Notes under the pieces: generated by a model | What the model was told of the DNA's origin: nothing | Databases searched by the model: none | What the model saw: the letters and a program-made list of their open reading frames with translations, nothing else | Translations under genes and position numbers: made by a program | Source: Lachnospiraceae bacterium OF09-6 | Lineage (GTDB): Bacteria; Bacillota; Clostridia; Lachnospirales; Lachnospiraceae | Direction of reading: 5' to 3' | DNA: 64,000 nucleotides | NCBI GenBank assembly: GCA_003435055.1 | Contig: QUMM01000001.1 | Span: 62,001-126,000 of the forward strand | Shown here: positions 18,103-27,410 of the stretch, in pieces | Layout: each line of letters opens with the position of its first letter | How positions within the stretch are numbered: position 1 is the stretch's first letter

Positions 18103-18129
18103 TTAGCACTCATCCGTAGTGAGTGCTAA
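18103..18129. promoter_or_regulatory. CIRCE operator (HrcA binding site)
   Basis: TTAGCACTC, nine bases, GAGTGCTAA: a perfect match to the CIRCE inverted repeat. It lies 7 nt upstream of the htpG -35, and on the minus strand it is followed by TTTTT, so it might also help terminate the upstream gene. HrcA, GroE and DnaK genes are not in this window. Confidence 0.95.
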
Positions 18130-18147
18130 TAAAATTTCTATAAACTT

Positions 18148-18636
18148 TTATCTAAATGGATTCAGATATTTTTGTACTGCATCATCCCACGCATGCTCAA
18201 CGGCTTTATCCATGGAAAACAGAGACAGGGATGTACCGGAAATACAATGCATTGCTCCGCCTGAAAAATGAAGATTTAAAAACAGTCCATTTACATCTGC
18301 CTCTGAGAAAGAGGTAATTCCGTTCTGATTCAGCAGCTTTTTCACATTAGACTGGGATAGTCGGAACACAATTTTAAATTCCAGCGGGGTATGCGTCCCT
18401 TTAATCAGACTTAACGCAAAAGGACGTACCTGTTTCCATCTGGAATACTTCATCTGACTCATACCGTATTCCTCCTGTTCTTCACTGGAATAATAAGCAT
18501 GCTGAAGTGTTCCGTCAATATGAAAGGTGTTAAATGTCACAAAATTTGCTTCAGAAAGAAGAAATGCGTCAAAATATTCTGTCAGGAATAATTTATTCAT
18601 AAATACTTTTACATCTGAAATCTGAATGGAAATCAT
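18148..18636 (-). CDS. Uncharacterised protein (DUF5721-like)
   Basis: 162 residues, no signal peptide and no membrane segment. I recall this pattern (start MISIQISDVKVFMNKLFLTE, then FHIDGTLQHAYYSSEEQEE and LNLHFSGGAMHCISGTSLSLF) as a small family restricted to Lachnospiraceae, possibly DUF5721; the name is from memory and unverified. It follows the dus gene by 24 nt on the same strand and so probably shares its transcript. No function can be assigned. Confidence 0.75.
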   Translation of the reverse strand: MISIQISDVKVFMNKLFLTEYFDAFLLSEANFVTFNTFHIDGTLQHAYYSSEEQEEYGMSQMKYSRWKQVRPFALSLIKGTHTPLEFKIVFRLSQSNVKKLLNQNGITSFSEADVNGLFLNLHFSGGAMHCISGTSLSLFSMDKAVEHAWDDAVQKYLNPFR

Positions 18637-18660
18637 AAATCCTTTACCCTCCTGCCAAAA

Positions 18661-19628
18661 TCAAAGTTCTGTATGCTGTTCTTTGATCTGACATTCCTCA
18701 AAAATACTTTTTGCTGCCAGTTCATAATCAGAAAGGCGCTTTGCTTTTTTCAGTTTTCCGGACAGTTTCCCCGGATCTTCAAACAGTTTGATCATATAGC
18801 ACCAGATCTCTTTCATTTTAAAAAGTACCACTGTCTCCCCAGACAGTTCTGTGCTATAGGACTCTTCCAGTTCTTTCATAAAATTCCATATCTTTTGTTT
18901 ATCCGGCAATGTATTCTTCTGCAGATTCTCTGTCAGCTGCGGATTGCGCAATACTCCTCTTCCCATCATATAACATGTAATATCCGGGAAACGCATCTGA
19001 ATCCTTTCCAAATCTTGCCGATCCGTAATGTCTCCATTATATACAATCGGAAATTTCGACATGCTGCCGCTTTGGCAAACACTTCCAGATTCGGTATATT
19101 CCCATAAAAATCTTTCTGGGTTCTTGGATGAACTACCAGTTCTTCCAGCGGATACTTCTCATAGATCTCCAGAAGTCTGTCAAACTCTTCCGGATCCTCC
19201 TTCCCGATTCTTGTCTTTACCGATATCTTCAGGTTCGTTTTTTCAAATACCCGATAAAGAAATTCATCTATTTCGTCTGGAAATGCCAGAAAACCGGATC
19301 CACGGTTTTTCGATACCACCGTCTTTGCAGGACATCCCACATTCCAGTTCACCTCGGTGTAACCATAATTCTTCAGATGTTCTGCCGTCCACAGAAAATC
19401 TTCCCATTTATTTGTCAGAATCTGCGGCACTACCGGAATTCCCTCATTATGCTCCGGCAGAATATCTCCCATTTCTCTTCCGGTAAAAATCTTCTTCGCC
19501 TTCGGTTTTGGTTCAATAAACGGAATATAATATTTACGCACTCCCGGAAAATACCGATGATGGACATTCCTGAATACATAGCCGGTAATGCCCTCCAGCG
19601 GTGCTACATCATATTGATTCATACTCAC
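18661..19628 (-). CDS. tRNA-dihydrouridine synthase (Dus family), frame broken once
   Basis: Repaired length 322 residues. Dus enzymes reduce uridine in tRNA using FMN. The 5' part has APLEGITGYVFRN, NVGCPAKTVVSKNRGSGFL (with the catalytic cysteine in the NxGCP motif) and VKTRIGKEDPEE. The 3' part has PIVYNGDITD and MMGRGVLRNP, the FMN-binding end. The frame breaks at about 19062 inside GCGGCAGCATG; adding one A (GCA GCA ATG) restores AKAAAMSKFPIVYNGDI. I therefore treat it as one gene with a probable sequencing error. Its start overlaps the L,D-transpeptidase stop by 4 nt. Confidence 0.85.
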
Positions 19629-20404
19629 TCATCTTCCGGGTTGGAATAATAACAAATCACCGGAAATCCTTTCCCAATCTTTTCATATAATATTTCTGCC
19701 TTATCATAAGGCAGATTAATGCATCCGTGAGATCCCCTTGTATAACAGGCATCTCCGCCAAAGCTCGGCTGCCATGTAGCATCATGCAAGCCAATCCCCC
19801 TGTTAAACGGCATCCAGAATGACACAGGTGTCTGGTAATCTGCTCCTTTCAGAACTGCTGGCGACTGCTTATACTTCACGCAAAAAATACCTCCGGGAGT
19901 CTGACGGCTCGTATTCATCATCCCGGATACAATATCGGTACGTAAAGTCACTTTTCCATGTTCATACAGCCACAGTACCTGACGGCTCAGATCGATTTCT
20001 ACATAGGAATCTCCATAATCTCTGACAGAATTGTCACGAGATGCCGCCTCTGTCAGAAAGTGAAGAGGATGTATCGTGGTTCCGTTTCTTCGAAGCAGTT
20101 TGGAAATCTCCTTCACTTCTTTCTCTCTGTCCAGCTTCCATCCATAATCTCCCTTTAAACGGATCGTCTTTTTTCCTGTCGTTTCAAATACTTTTGTACG
20201 ATTCCATGTATCAAAATGCTTCTGAAGACCTTCCACATATTCCGCAATCCGGTCATCATCAATATCCCAGTGACCATCCGGCCAGTATCTTACCCAGTCC
20301 GTAACATCTTCTGCTGTCAGTGCTTCATGATAAACGGTGCCGCCTGCTGCTCCGTGAAATGCCAGCATCGCTGCCACCGCTATCGCCTTTATCCCCTGCA
20401 TCAT
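19625..20404 (-). CDS. L,D-transpeptidase (YkuD domain), secreted
   Basis: 259 residues. It forms 3-3 peptidoglycan cross-links outside the membrane. A hydrophobic N-terminus (IKAIAVAAMLAFHGAAGG) acts as signal or anchor. Residues about 30-125 (IRLKGDYGWKLDREKEVKEI) resemble one half of the PG_binding_4 domain. The YkuD catalytic motif is SHGCINLP near residue 230 with the upstream histidine in GIGLHDATW. Clostridial relatives usually have two binding halves and about 450 residues, so this is a short form. ATGA overlap with dus suggests an operon. Confidence 0.9.
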   Translation of the reverse strand: MMQGIKAIAVAAMLAFHGAAGGTVYHEALTAEDVTDWVRYWPDGHWDIDDDRIAEYVEGLQKHFDTWNRTKVFETTGKKTIRLKGDYGWKLDREKEVKEISKLLRRNGTTIHPLHFLTEAASRDNSVRDYGDSYVEIDLSRQVLWLYEHGKVTLRTDIVSGMMNTSRQTPGGIFCVKYKQSPAVLKGADYQTPVSFWMPFNRGIGLHDATWQPSFGGDACYTRGSHGCINLPYDKAEILYEKIGKGFPVICYYSNPEDE

Positions 20405-20489
20405 ATTCGTTTTCCTTTCCTGTTTCTATTTTACCCTATCTGCACCGGAAAATCTATGCATTTTTCTGCAGGAATTCTGCTGCCACAAC

Positions 20490-20523
20490 AAAACTCCGCA
20501 GCATCATCGTACTGCGGAGTTTT
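20490..20523. terminator. Terminator after the EF-G-like gene (usable in both directions)
   Basis: AAAACTCCGCAG and CTGCGGAGTTTT form a perfect 12-bp stem with a 10-nt loop between the EF-G-like stop (20586) and the L,D-transpeptidase start. Confidence 0.85.
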
Positions 20524-20585
20524 ACTTTTTTTGGGAATTATGATTTTCACTTTGAAATCAGGATATCATCCTGTATCCGTTTTCT

Positions 20586-22676
20586 TTATTCCTCCATTGA
20601 TTTTACTTTACTCGCTCTTGCTTCTACTTCTTTTGCCTGAATATCAGAAGGTGCCTGTTCATATCTTGCGAATTCGTATGTGAAATTGCCAGATCCTCCT
20701 GTCATGGAACGAAGCTGAGTGGAATAGCCATACAGTTCCATCATTGGAATATCTGCTTCGATAATCTGATTGCCTTTGTGATCTGGGTTCATACCAAGCA
20801 CACGACCTCTTCGTTTATTCAGATCGCCCATAACATCACCGGTAAATTTATCCGGAACAGTTACTTTCAGGGATGCAATCGGCTCAAGAAGAACCGGTGA
20901 TGCTTCCATGAAACCTTTCTTAAATGCCTGAATCGCAGCTGTCTTGAATGCCATTTCAGAAGAGTCAACCGGATGATAAGATCCATCATAAAGTGTAGCC
21001 TTTACACCTACTACCGGATAAGCTGCCAGAGGTCCTCTCTGAACAGATTCCTGAATTCCTTTTTCTACTGCTGGGAAATAGTTCTTCGGAACTGCACCAC
21101 CGACTACTACCTGCTCAAAGACATAAGGAGTCTCCATATCTCCGGAATTGGCAAATCTCATCTTAACGTGTCCATACTGTCCGTGACCACCAGACTGCTT
21201 CTTATATTTTGCTTCCACATCAGAATTCTTGCGAATCGTCTCACGGAAAGCTACCTTCGGTCTTGCCAGCTCGATCTCTACTTTATACTTGCTCAGCAGC
21301 TTGCTGGCAATAATATCAATATGCTGATCGCCCATACCATAGATCAGTGTCTGTCTGTTCTCTGCATCATTCACTGCTTTCATGGTCAGATCTTCCAGCA
21401 TCATCTTAGCCAGTGCCTGTGCTACCTTATCCTCTTCGCCTTTATTCTTTGCAAAGTATCTCTTGTATGTATAAGGTGTGGAAGTATCTACACCGGCATA
21501 CTGAATCGGTGTATTCTTAGTTGCCAGAGTGTCTCCGGTTCTGGTGACATTCAGTTTGCCGATGGCACCGATATCGCCCGCATGGAGTTCCGGAACTTCT
21601 ATCGGCTTGCTGCCTTCCATCACATACAGTTTATTCAGCTTCACTTCTTCATCTCTGTTTACGTTGTAAAGCAGATCATCATTCTTGATAACACCAGATG
21701 CTACCTTCACAAGAGAATATTTTCCAATAAACGGATCTACAATGGTCTTGAATACAAATGCAGATTTTGCCTTTGCAAAGTCATAATTTGCTTCATAAAT
21801 CTCACTGGTCTTCATATTGATGCCGGCAATCGTTCTCTTATCCGGGCTCGGGAAATACTGTACAATATCATCCAGAAGATTGATTACACCCTGGAAATTC
21901 ACAGGGGAACCCATAGCTACCGGTACAATAGAGCATTCGTCAACATTCATCGTCAGCGCAGCCATGATCTCTGCCGGTGAGAAGGTCTCTCCTGCAAAAT
22001 AGCGATCCATAAATTCTTCTGATGTCTCTGCTACTGCTTCCAACAGATTCTCTCTATATTTTTCCAGATATTCCATAGAGTAATCCGGGATATCACATGG
22101 CTCTTTTTCACCCTTCTCCAGCCAGCGGCGTCCTTCCTGTCTTACTACGTTAACATATCCGACAAACTTTTCATTCTCACGGATTGGAAGATGAATCGGC
22201 GCAATCTTTTTGCCATAAAGATCGGTCAGATCCTCTACTACCTGACGGAAGCTGGCATTGTCCACATCCATATTTGATACAAAGAACATACGAGGCAGCT
22301 TATACTTCTCGCACAGTTCCCATGCTTTCTGTGTACCCACTTCTACGCCGTTCTTACCATTAATCACAACAACTGCCGCATCCGCTGCAGCAGCTGCTTC
22401 TTCTGCTTCTCCAACAAAATCAAAGTAACCTGGTGTATCCAGTACATTTACCTTGATATCACCCCAGATAATCGGCATTACGGTTGTATTAATTGAGAAT
22501 TTTCTCTTAATCTCTTCTTTATCATAATCACTTACTGTATTTCCCTCAGAAATGCTTCCCATTCTGCTGGTCACTCCTGATAAGTAAGCCATTGCTTCCA
22601 CCAAACTGGTCTTTCCTGATCCGCCATGTCCTAAGATTACCACGTTTCGGATCCTGTCTGTTGTATAAACCTTCAT
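20586..22676 (-). CDS. Elongation factor G paralogue (EF-G-like GTPase)
   Basis: 696 residues with all EF-G domains. G1 is GHGGSGKTS (residues 16-24), the switch II region is DTPGYFDFVGEAE, and the C-terminal domains include KQSGGHGQYGHVKMRF and the domain V region KRRGRVLGMNPD. The G4 motif reads VSNMD where canonical EF-G has VNKMD, so the usual NKxD is altered. This and the divergence in the N-terminal half mark it as a paralogue, not the ribosomal-operon fusA. GGAGG precedes the ATG. The promoter is at 22761-22789 and the terminator at 20490-20523, so it is monocistronic. Confidence 0.88.
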   Translation of the reverse strand: MKVYTTDRIRNVVILGHGGSGKTSLVEAMAYLSGVTSRMGSISEGNTVSDYDKEEIKRKFSINTTVMPIIWGDIKVNVLDTPGYFDFVGEAEEAAAAADAAVVVINGKNGVEVGTQKAWELCEKYKLPRMFFVSNMDVDNASFRQVVEDLTDLYGKKIAPIHLPIRENEKFVGYVNVVRQEGRRWLEKGEKEPCDIPDYSMEYLEKYRENLLEAVAETSEEFMDRYFAGETFSPAEIMAALTMNVDECSIVPVAMGSPVNFQGVINLLDDIVQYFPSPDKRTIAGINMKTSEIYEANYDFAKAKSAFVFKTIVDPFIGKYSLVKVASGVIKNDDLLYNVNRDEEVKLNKLYVMEGSKPIEVPELHAGDIGAIGKLNVTRTGDTLATKNTPIQYAGVDTSTPYTYKRYFAKNKGEEDKVAQALAKMMLEDLTMKAVNDAENRQTLIYGMGDQHIDIIASKLLSKYKVEIELARPKVAFRETIRKNSDVEAKYKKQSGGHGQYGHVKMRFANSGDMETPYVFEQVVVGGAVPKNYFPAVEKGIQESVQRGPLAAYPVVGVKATLYDGSYHPVDSSEMAFKTAAIQAFKKGFMEASPVLLEPIASLKVTVPDKFTGDVMGDLNKRRGRVLGMNPDHKGNQIIEADIPMMELYGYSTQLRSMTGGSGNFTYEFARYEQAPSDIQAKEVEARASKVKSMEE

Positions 22677-22760
22677 ATGCCTTCCTCCAATTCTAGTTTA
22701 TTGAGATATATTGATACCTCACTATGAAGAATTCATTATGCCTTTCAGCACCATGGGTAT

Positions 22761-22789
22761 ATTTTACTAAATATTCCAAATATTTTCAA
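22761..22789 (-). promoter_or_regulatory. Promoter of the EF-G-like gene
   Basis: Minus strand: -35 TTGAAA (22784-22789), 17-nt spacer, -10 TAAAAT (22761-22766). The rest of the 390-nt divergent region is AT-rich, with no further gene. Confidence 0.7.
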
Positions 22790-22987
22790 GTAATTTATTC
22801 ATTTTTACTATATTATTTTTTCATTTTCCCAACAATTATATTAGTATTTTCTAAATTTTGCATTCAATTTGCACAATTTAGCACGAATTTAGCATCTCCA
22901 CATTATTCTTATCATGTGCGAAAATATATTCTGAAAAAGGTATGTTATGTATATTATAAGATTTTCGTGCTTTAAAGCGTAAAATCG

Positions 22988-23017
22988 TTGACATATGCAA
23001 GCCTGCAATAGTACAAT
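22988..23017 (+). promoter_or_regulatory. Promoter of tyrA-aroA
   Basis: -35 TTGACA (22988-22993), 18-nt spacer, -10 TACAAT (23012-23017), about 48 nt before the tyrA start. Confidence 0.75.
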
Positions 23018-23065
23018 AAACGATGTCAGGGTCAAAAACCCGTAACACAGAAAGGATCTATTTTT

Positions 23066-24166
23066 ATGAAACAACCACTTACCATTGGCTTTATTGGCCT
23101 TGGGCTGATCGGCGGCTCCATCGCAAAAGCCATCCGATACTATTATCCGGACACCCGGATCATCGCCCATACCAGGAGCCAGGCTACCATAGATTACGCA
23201 TTAAATGAACAGATTATTGATATAGCCTGTGATCAGGTAGATGCCCGTTTTTCAGAATGTGATTACATCTTCTTATGTGCACCGGTGGAAGCCAATGCTT
23301 CTTATCTGGAGATCTTGAAGCCTCTGATTCAGCCGGGCTGTATTCTTACTGATGTCGGAAGTACCAAAACTGATATTCATACCCATGTAGCCGATCTGGG
23401 TCTGGAAGGTCAGTTCATCGGTGGTCATCCGATGGCCGGTTCCGAAAAAACCGGTATTGCCAATGCCAAACGGCATCTTCTGGAAAATGCTTACTATATT
23501 GTTACTCCAACTTCAAAGGTTCCAAAGGAATCGGTAGAAGCCTATGTCGAACTGGTACGTAGTCTGAAAGCACTTCCGCTGGTTCTGGATTATCATGAAC
23601 ATGACTTTGTGACCGGTGCCATCAGTCATCTTCCACATCTGATTGCTGCTGCACTGGTGAATCTGGTTCACAATGAAGATACTCCTTCCGAGACGATGCG
23701 GATGGTCGCTGCAGGCGGTTTCAAAGATATCACCCGTATTGCCTCTTCCTCACCGGAGATGTGGGAACAGATCTGTATGACCAACTCTGAGAATATATTA
23801 AAAGTGTTGAACGACTACATTCGTAATCTGGAAGACATTCGTGTTGCCCTGGAACAGAAAAACGGCTCTGCCATCCATACACTTTTCCTGGAATCCAGAG
23901 ATTACCGGAACTCTTTCTCTGATCTGTCTGCCGGACCGATTAAGAAAAGCCATCGTTTATATTGTGATCTGGTGGATGAGGCTGGTGGAATTGCCATTCT
24001 TTCAACCATTCTTGCAAGCCGTGGCATCACGATTAAAAATATTGGCATTGTACATAACCGTGAATTCGAGGATGCAGTACTTATGGTCGAATTCTATGAT
24101 GCCGAGTCCAAAGTACGCGCGGTAGAAGAATTACGCAGATACCGGTATACGATATACGAAGTTTAA
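23066..24166 (+). CDS. tyrA: Prephenate dehydrogenase with C-terminal ACT domain
   Basis: 366 residues. It oxidatively decarboxylates prephenate to 4-hydroxyphenylpyruvate for tyrosine. The NAD-binding GFIGLGLIGGSIAKAIR is at residues 8-24, with TDVGSTKTDIH and GGHPMAGSEKTG in the catalytic part. Residues about 295-366 (GGIAILSTILASRGITIKNI) form an ACT domain, suggesting allosteric control by an aromatic amino acid. GAAAGGA lies upstream of the ATG. aroA follows after 18 nt, forming an aromatic amino acid operon. Confidence 0.93.
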   Translation: MKQPLTIGFIGLGLIGGSIAKAIRYYYPDTRIIAHTRSQATIDYALNEQIIDIACDQVDARFSECDYIFLCAPVEANASYLEILKPLIQPGCILTDVGSTKTDIHTHVADLGLEGQFIGGHPMAGSEKTGIANAKRHLLENAYYIVTPTSKVPKESVEAYVELVRSLKALPLVLDYHEHDFVTGAISHLPHLIAAALVNLVHNEDTPSETMRMVAAGGFKDITRIASSSPEMWEQICMTNSENILKVLNDYIRNLEDIRVALEQKNGSAIHTLFLESRDYRNSFSDLSAGPIKKSHRLYCDLVDEAGGIAILSTILASRGITIKNIGIVHNREFEDAVLMVEFYDAESKVRAVEELRRYRYTIYEV

Positions 24167-24184
24167 CAGGAAAAGAGGTCGATT

Positions 24185-25460
24185 ATGATTTTTACAAAAG
24201 TAAATTCTTTAAAAGGTGAAGTGAGCATTCCTGGAGATAAATCCATTTCTCACCGCGCAGTCATGTTTGGTTCCCTGGCCGAAGGGACTACCGAAGTGAC
24301 TAATTTTTTACAGGGAGCGGATTGCTTATCTACGATTTCCTGCTTCCGTAAACTTGGTATTGAGATTGAAAATACTTCCCAGCGGATATTGATTCACGGA
24401 AAGGGTCTACATGGTCTTACAGAGCCATCAGATACTCTGGATACCGGCAACAGTGGTACAACCACCCGTCTGATCTCCGGCATTCTTGCTGGTCAGCGTT
24501 TTACCACCATTCTAAACGGCGATGCTCTATTCAGACAAGACCAATGAAGCGTATCATAACACCATTATCTATGATGGGCGCTGATATCACCAGTCTGAAG
24601 GGAAATGACTGTGCGCCGCTTCGCATCTGCGGTGGACAGCTTCACGGAATTACTTATAAATCACCGGTGGCTTCTGCCCAGGTAAAATCCTGCGTACTTC
24701 TGGCCGGCTTTATGCAGATGCTCCTACCAGTGTGACAGAGCCGATTCTTTCCCGAAACCATACCGAGCTGATGCTTGCAGGATTTGGTGCCCATGTGGCG
24801 TCTTCCGGCACTACAGCCACCATTGAACCAGAACCAGATCTGAATGGTATGAAGATCGAAGTTCCTGGTGACATCTCTTCTGCCGCTTATTTTCTTGCCG
24901 CAGGGCTGATGATTCCAAATTCAGAAATCCTGATTAAAAATGTGGGGATCAACCCGACCAGAGATGGAATTTTACGGGTTGCAAAAGAAATGGGCGGCGA
25001 TATCACTATTCTGAACGAAAAAACCAGTGGTGGAGAGCCTACCTGTGATCTGCTGGTGCGAAGCAGTTCTCTTAAAGGTGTTACCATTGGCGGCGAAATC
25101 ATTCCAACGCTGATTGACGAGATTCCAATGATTGCTGTCATGGCCTGTTTTGCAGAAGGTATCACTACCATCAAAGATGCACAGGAACTGAAGGTTAAAG
25201 AAAGTAACCGTATTGATACCGTTGTCACTAATCTGAAAGCAATGGGCGCACATATCGAGGCTACAGACGATGGTATGATCATCGAAGGCGGGTATCCGCT
25301 TCACGGTGCTGTAATAGACAGCCATCTGGATCATCGCATTGCCATGAGCTTTGCCATCGGAGCACTGGGTTCAGACGGTGAAACCAGGATAGAAGGGGCT
25401 GAATGCGTAAAGATCAGCTATCCGGAATTCTATCAGACATTAGAGAAGCTGATACAATAA
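24185..25460 (+). CDS. aroA: 3-phosphoshikimate 1-carboxyvinyltransferase (EPSP synthase), frame broken twice
   Basis: Repaired length 425 residues, normal for AroA. It makes EPSP from shikimate-3-phosphate and PEP. Part 1 has [20 protein letters not shown] and [15 protein letters not shown]. Part 2 has [16 protein letters not shown]. Part 3 has [34 protein letters not shown] and [10 protein letters not shown]. The frame breaks near 24526 (adding T gives [12 protein letters not shown]) and again near 24708-24711 (adding one base gives [16 protein letters not shown]). Each break needs one base and the three pieces then join without loss, so sequencing error is more likely than decay. GAGG precedes the ATG. 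Confidence 0.9.
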
Positions 25461-25503
25461 GAGGCATTGATTGTTCATCATCGAAATTCTAAATCTGAAA
25501 AGC

Positions 25504-25545
25504 AAGAAATAGCATCCCCGCTCTGACAAAAGGATGCTATTTCTT
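25504..25545. terminator. Bidirectional terminator between aroA and queA
   Basis: AAGAAATAGCATCC and GGATGCTATTTCTT form a perfect 14-bp stem between two convergent genes. Confidence 0.88.
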
Positions 25546-25568
25546 TATTTGTTAATCCAAGAATTTCA

Positions 25569-26593
25569 TTACAATATCATCATAGCATCTCCAAAGGAGA
25601 AAAATCTGTAACGTTCTTTCACCGCCTCTTCATAGGCTGCCATAATGTTATCTTTCCCTGCCAGTGCCGATACCAGCATCAGCAGTGTGGATTCTGGCAG
25701 ATGAAAGTTGGTAATCAGGCGGTCGATCATCTTGAACTGGTAACCTGGATAAATAAAGATGTCCGTCCAGCCGCTTCCTGCATGAAGAACACCCTGATCA
25801 TCCGTTGCAGATTCCAGGGTACGGCAGCTGGTGGTTCCCACAGATACGATCTTTCCACCTCTCTGCTTTGTCTCATTGATCAGCTTCGCCTGATCTTCTT
25901 CCACGATATAGAACTCGGAATGCATATGATGATTCGTGACATCTTCTACCTTTACCGGGCGGAAGGTTCCGAGGCCTACATGCAGAGTTACATGCGCAAT
26001 GTTTACCCCCTTGGCTTTGATCGCTTCCAGAAGCTCCGGTGTAAAATGTAAACCAGCTGTCGGTGCAGCCGCAGAACCGTCATGCTTGGCGTAAACGGTC
26101 TGATAACGGTTCTTGTCCTTTAACTGGTGGGTAATATATGGAGGCAGCGGCATCTGTCCCAGCTGATCCAGGATCTCTTCAAAAATACCATCATAAGTAA
26201 ACTTAATCAGGCGGTTGCCTCTTCTACCACATCAATGACCTCTCCTGTCAGCAGTCCATCTCCAAAAGAGATTCTGGTTCCCGGTTTTGCTTTTTTCCCT
26301 GGCTTTACCAGCGTCTCCCATACATCATTTTCTTTTCTTTTTAATAATAAAATCTCAATCTTGGCTTCGGTTCCCTCTTTACTTCCAAAGAGACGGGCCG
26401 GGATGACCTTTGTATTATTCACCACCAGGCAATCTCCGGGATTCAGATAATCAATCACCTCTTTGAAAATGTGATGTTCGATCTCTCCCGTTTTTCGATC
26501 TAATACCATAAGACGGGAAGATGAACGATCCTCCAGTGGATCCTGAGCAATCAGCTCCTGCGGTAAATCAAAGTAAAAATCTGCTGTTTTCAA
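25569..26593 (-). CDS. queA: S-adenosylmethionine:tRNA ribosyltransferase-isomerase QueA, frame broken once
   Basis: Repaired length 341 residues, family-typical. QueA transfers the ribosyl group of SAM to 7-aminomethyl-7-deazaguanine in tRNA (queuosine pathway). The 5' part has [25 protein letters not shown] and [14 protein letters not shown]. The 3' part has [35 protein letters not shown] and [17 protein letters not shown]. The break at 26218-26219 is cured by one more G (GAGGGCAAC, giving [15 protein letters not shown]). The best start is a TTG at 26591-26593 (LKTADFYF) with AGAGG seven bases upstream. Confidence 0.9.
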
Positions 26594-26612
26594 TGCAATA
26601 CCTCTTTCTATT

Positions 26613-27224
26613 TTAGTAATACGTAATATTCTCTGCAATTAATTTTGCCTGTCCATGGTGACTCTCTACTATAGCCACCCCACAGTTCGGCGCTACTCTT
26701 CCGCCCCAGAAATCTTCTATTTTCCAGGCCCGCAAGCTGTTTAACAATCCCCTGGTGGCTGCCCCGTGTGTGGCAATCAGGATCGTCTTTTCTTCCAGTT
26801 CCGGTCTGTGACAGATATCCTGCATAAAGTCCGCGCATCTCTTTGCCAGATCAGTCAGGCTCTCTGCACCTTTCGGTGGCTGATACTGATCTGGATGATT
26901 GAAGAACTGATAGATGTTCTCATCTCCCGGGAAATCCTCAGTCTTTCTCCACGGCTTTCCTTCCATCTCTCCAAATCCAATCTCTTCGATTCGTTCATCC
27001 AGAATAAATGGTATCTCCCGCTCTCCCAGCACCAGATGCGCCGTCTCTCTGGCCCGCTCAAGAGGGCTGGATATCACCAGATCAAACGGGATCTCTTTCA
27101 TCCCCACTGCAGAAGCTTTGGCCAGCGCCCGCCCTGTTTTATTTAATGGGACATCACTCTTCCCCTGCAGCAGTCTTTTTTTATTCCAGTCTGTTTCTCC
27201 ATGACGGAGAATATATAATTTCAT
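26613..27224 (-). CDS. Histidine phosphatase family protein (phosphoglycerate mutase-like)
   Basis: About 203 residues. The catalytic [12 protein letters not shown] sits at the N-terminus, [13 protein letters not shown] near residue 58, and the second histidine in [12 protein letters not shown] near 150. Small proteins of this branch act on sugar phosphates, alpha-ribazole phosphate or other substrates; the sequence does not decide which. A frame opens at 27329, but the ATG at 27222-27224 has GAGG in range and matches the family start. The gene lies about 20 nt before queA on the same strand. Confidence 0.88.
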   Translation of the reverse strand: MKLYILRHGETDWNKKRLLQGKSDVPLNKTGRALAKASAVGMKEIPFDLVISSPLERARETAHLVLGEREIPFILDERIEEIGFGEMEGKPWRKTEDFPGDENIYQFFNHPDQYQPPKGAESLTDLAKRCADFMQDICHRPELEEKTILIATHGAATRGLLNSLRAWKIEDFWGGRVAPNCGVAIVESHHGQAKLIAENITYY

Positions 27225-27332
27225 ATTTTCTACCTCAACGCTTCCATATGCCAGATTATCATACATGGCTTCTGACATCCATATTCCGCTCACATCTGAT
27301 ATCATAAAGAATTTCCTGTAAAAACGCAAGTA

Positions 27333-27362
27333 CCGCCGGCATTTTTTATCAAATACCGGCGG
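27333..27362 (-). terminator. Weak terminator-like hairpin after pheT
   Basis: Minus strand CCGCCGGTAT pairs with ATGCCGGCGG (one mismatch) around an A-rich loop; the T-run is displaced by several bases (TACTTGCGTTTTT). Confidence 0.45.
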
Positions 27363-27410
27363 GAATTCATTTACTGTTCACTCCGTGACCAGCAACACAA
27401 TTCATACATT

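Noticed and set aside
24185..25460. Three separate short genes in place of aroA
   Set aside because: The three frames overlap by a few bases, each carries the next part of EPSP synthase, and one base per junction restores a normal 425-residue protein.
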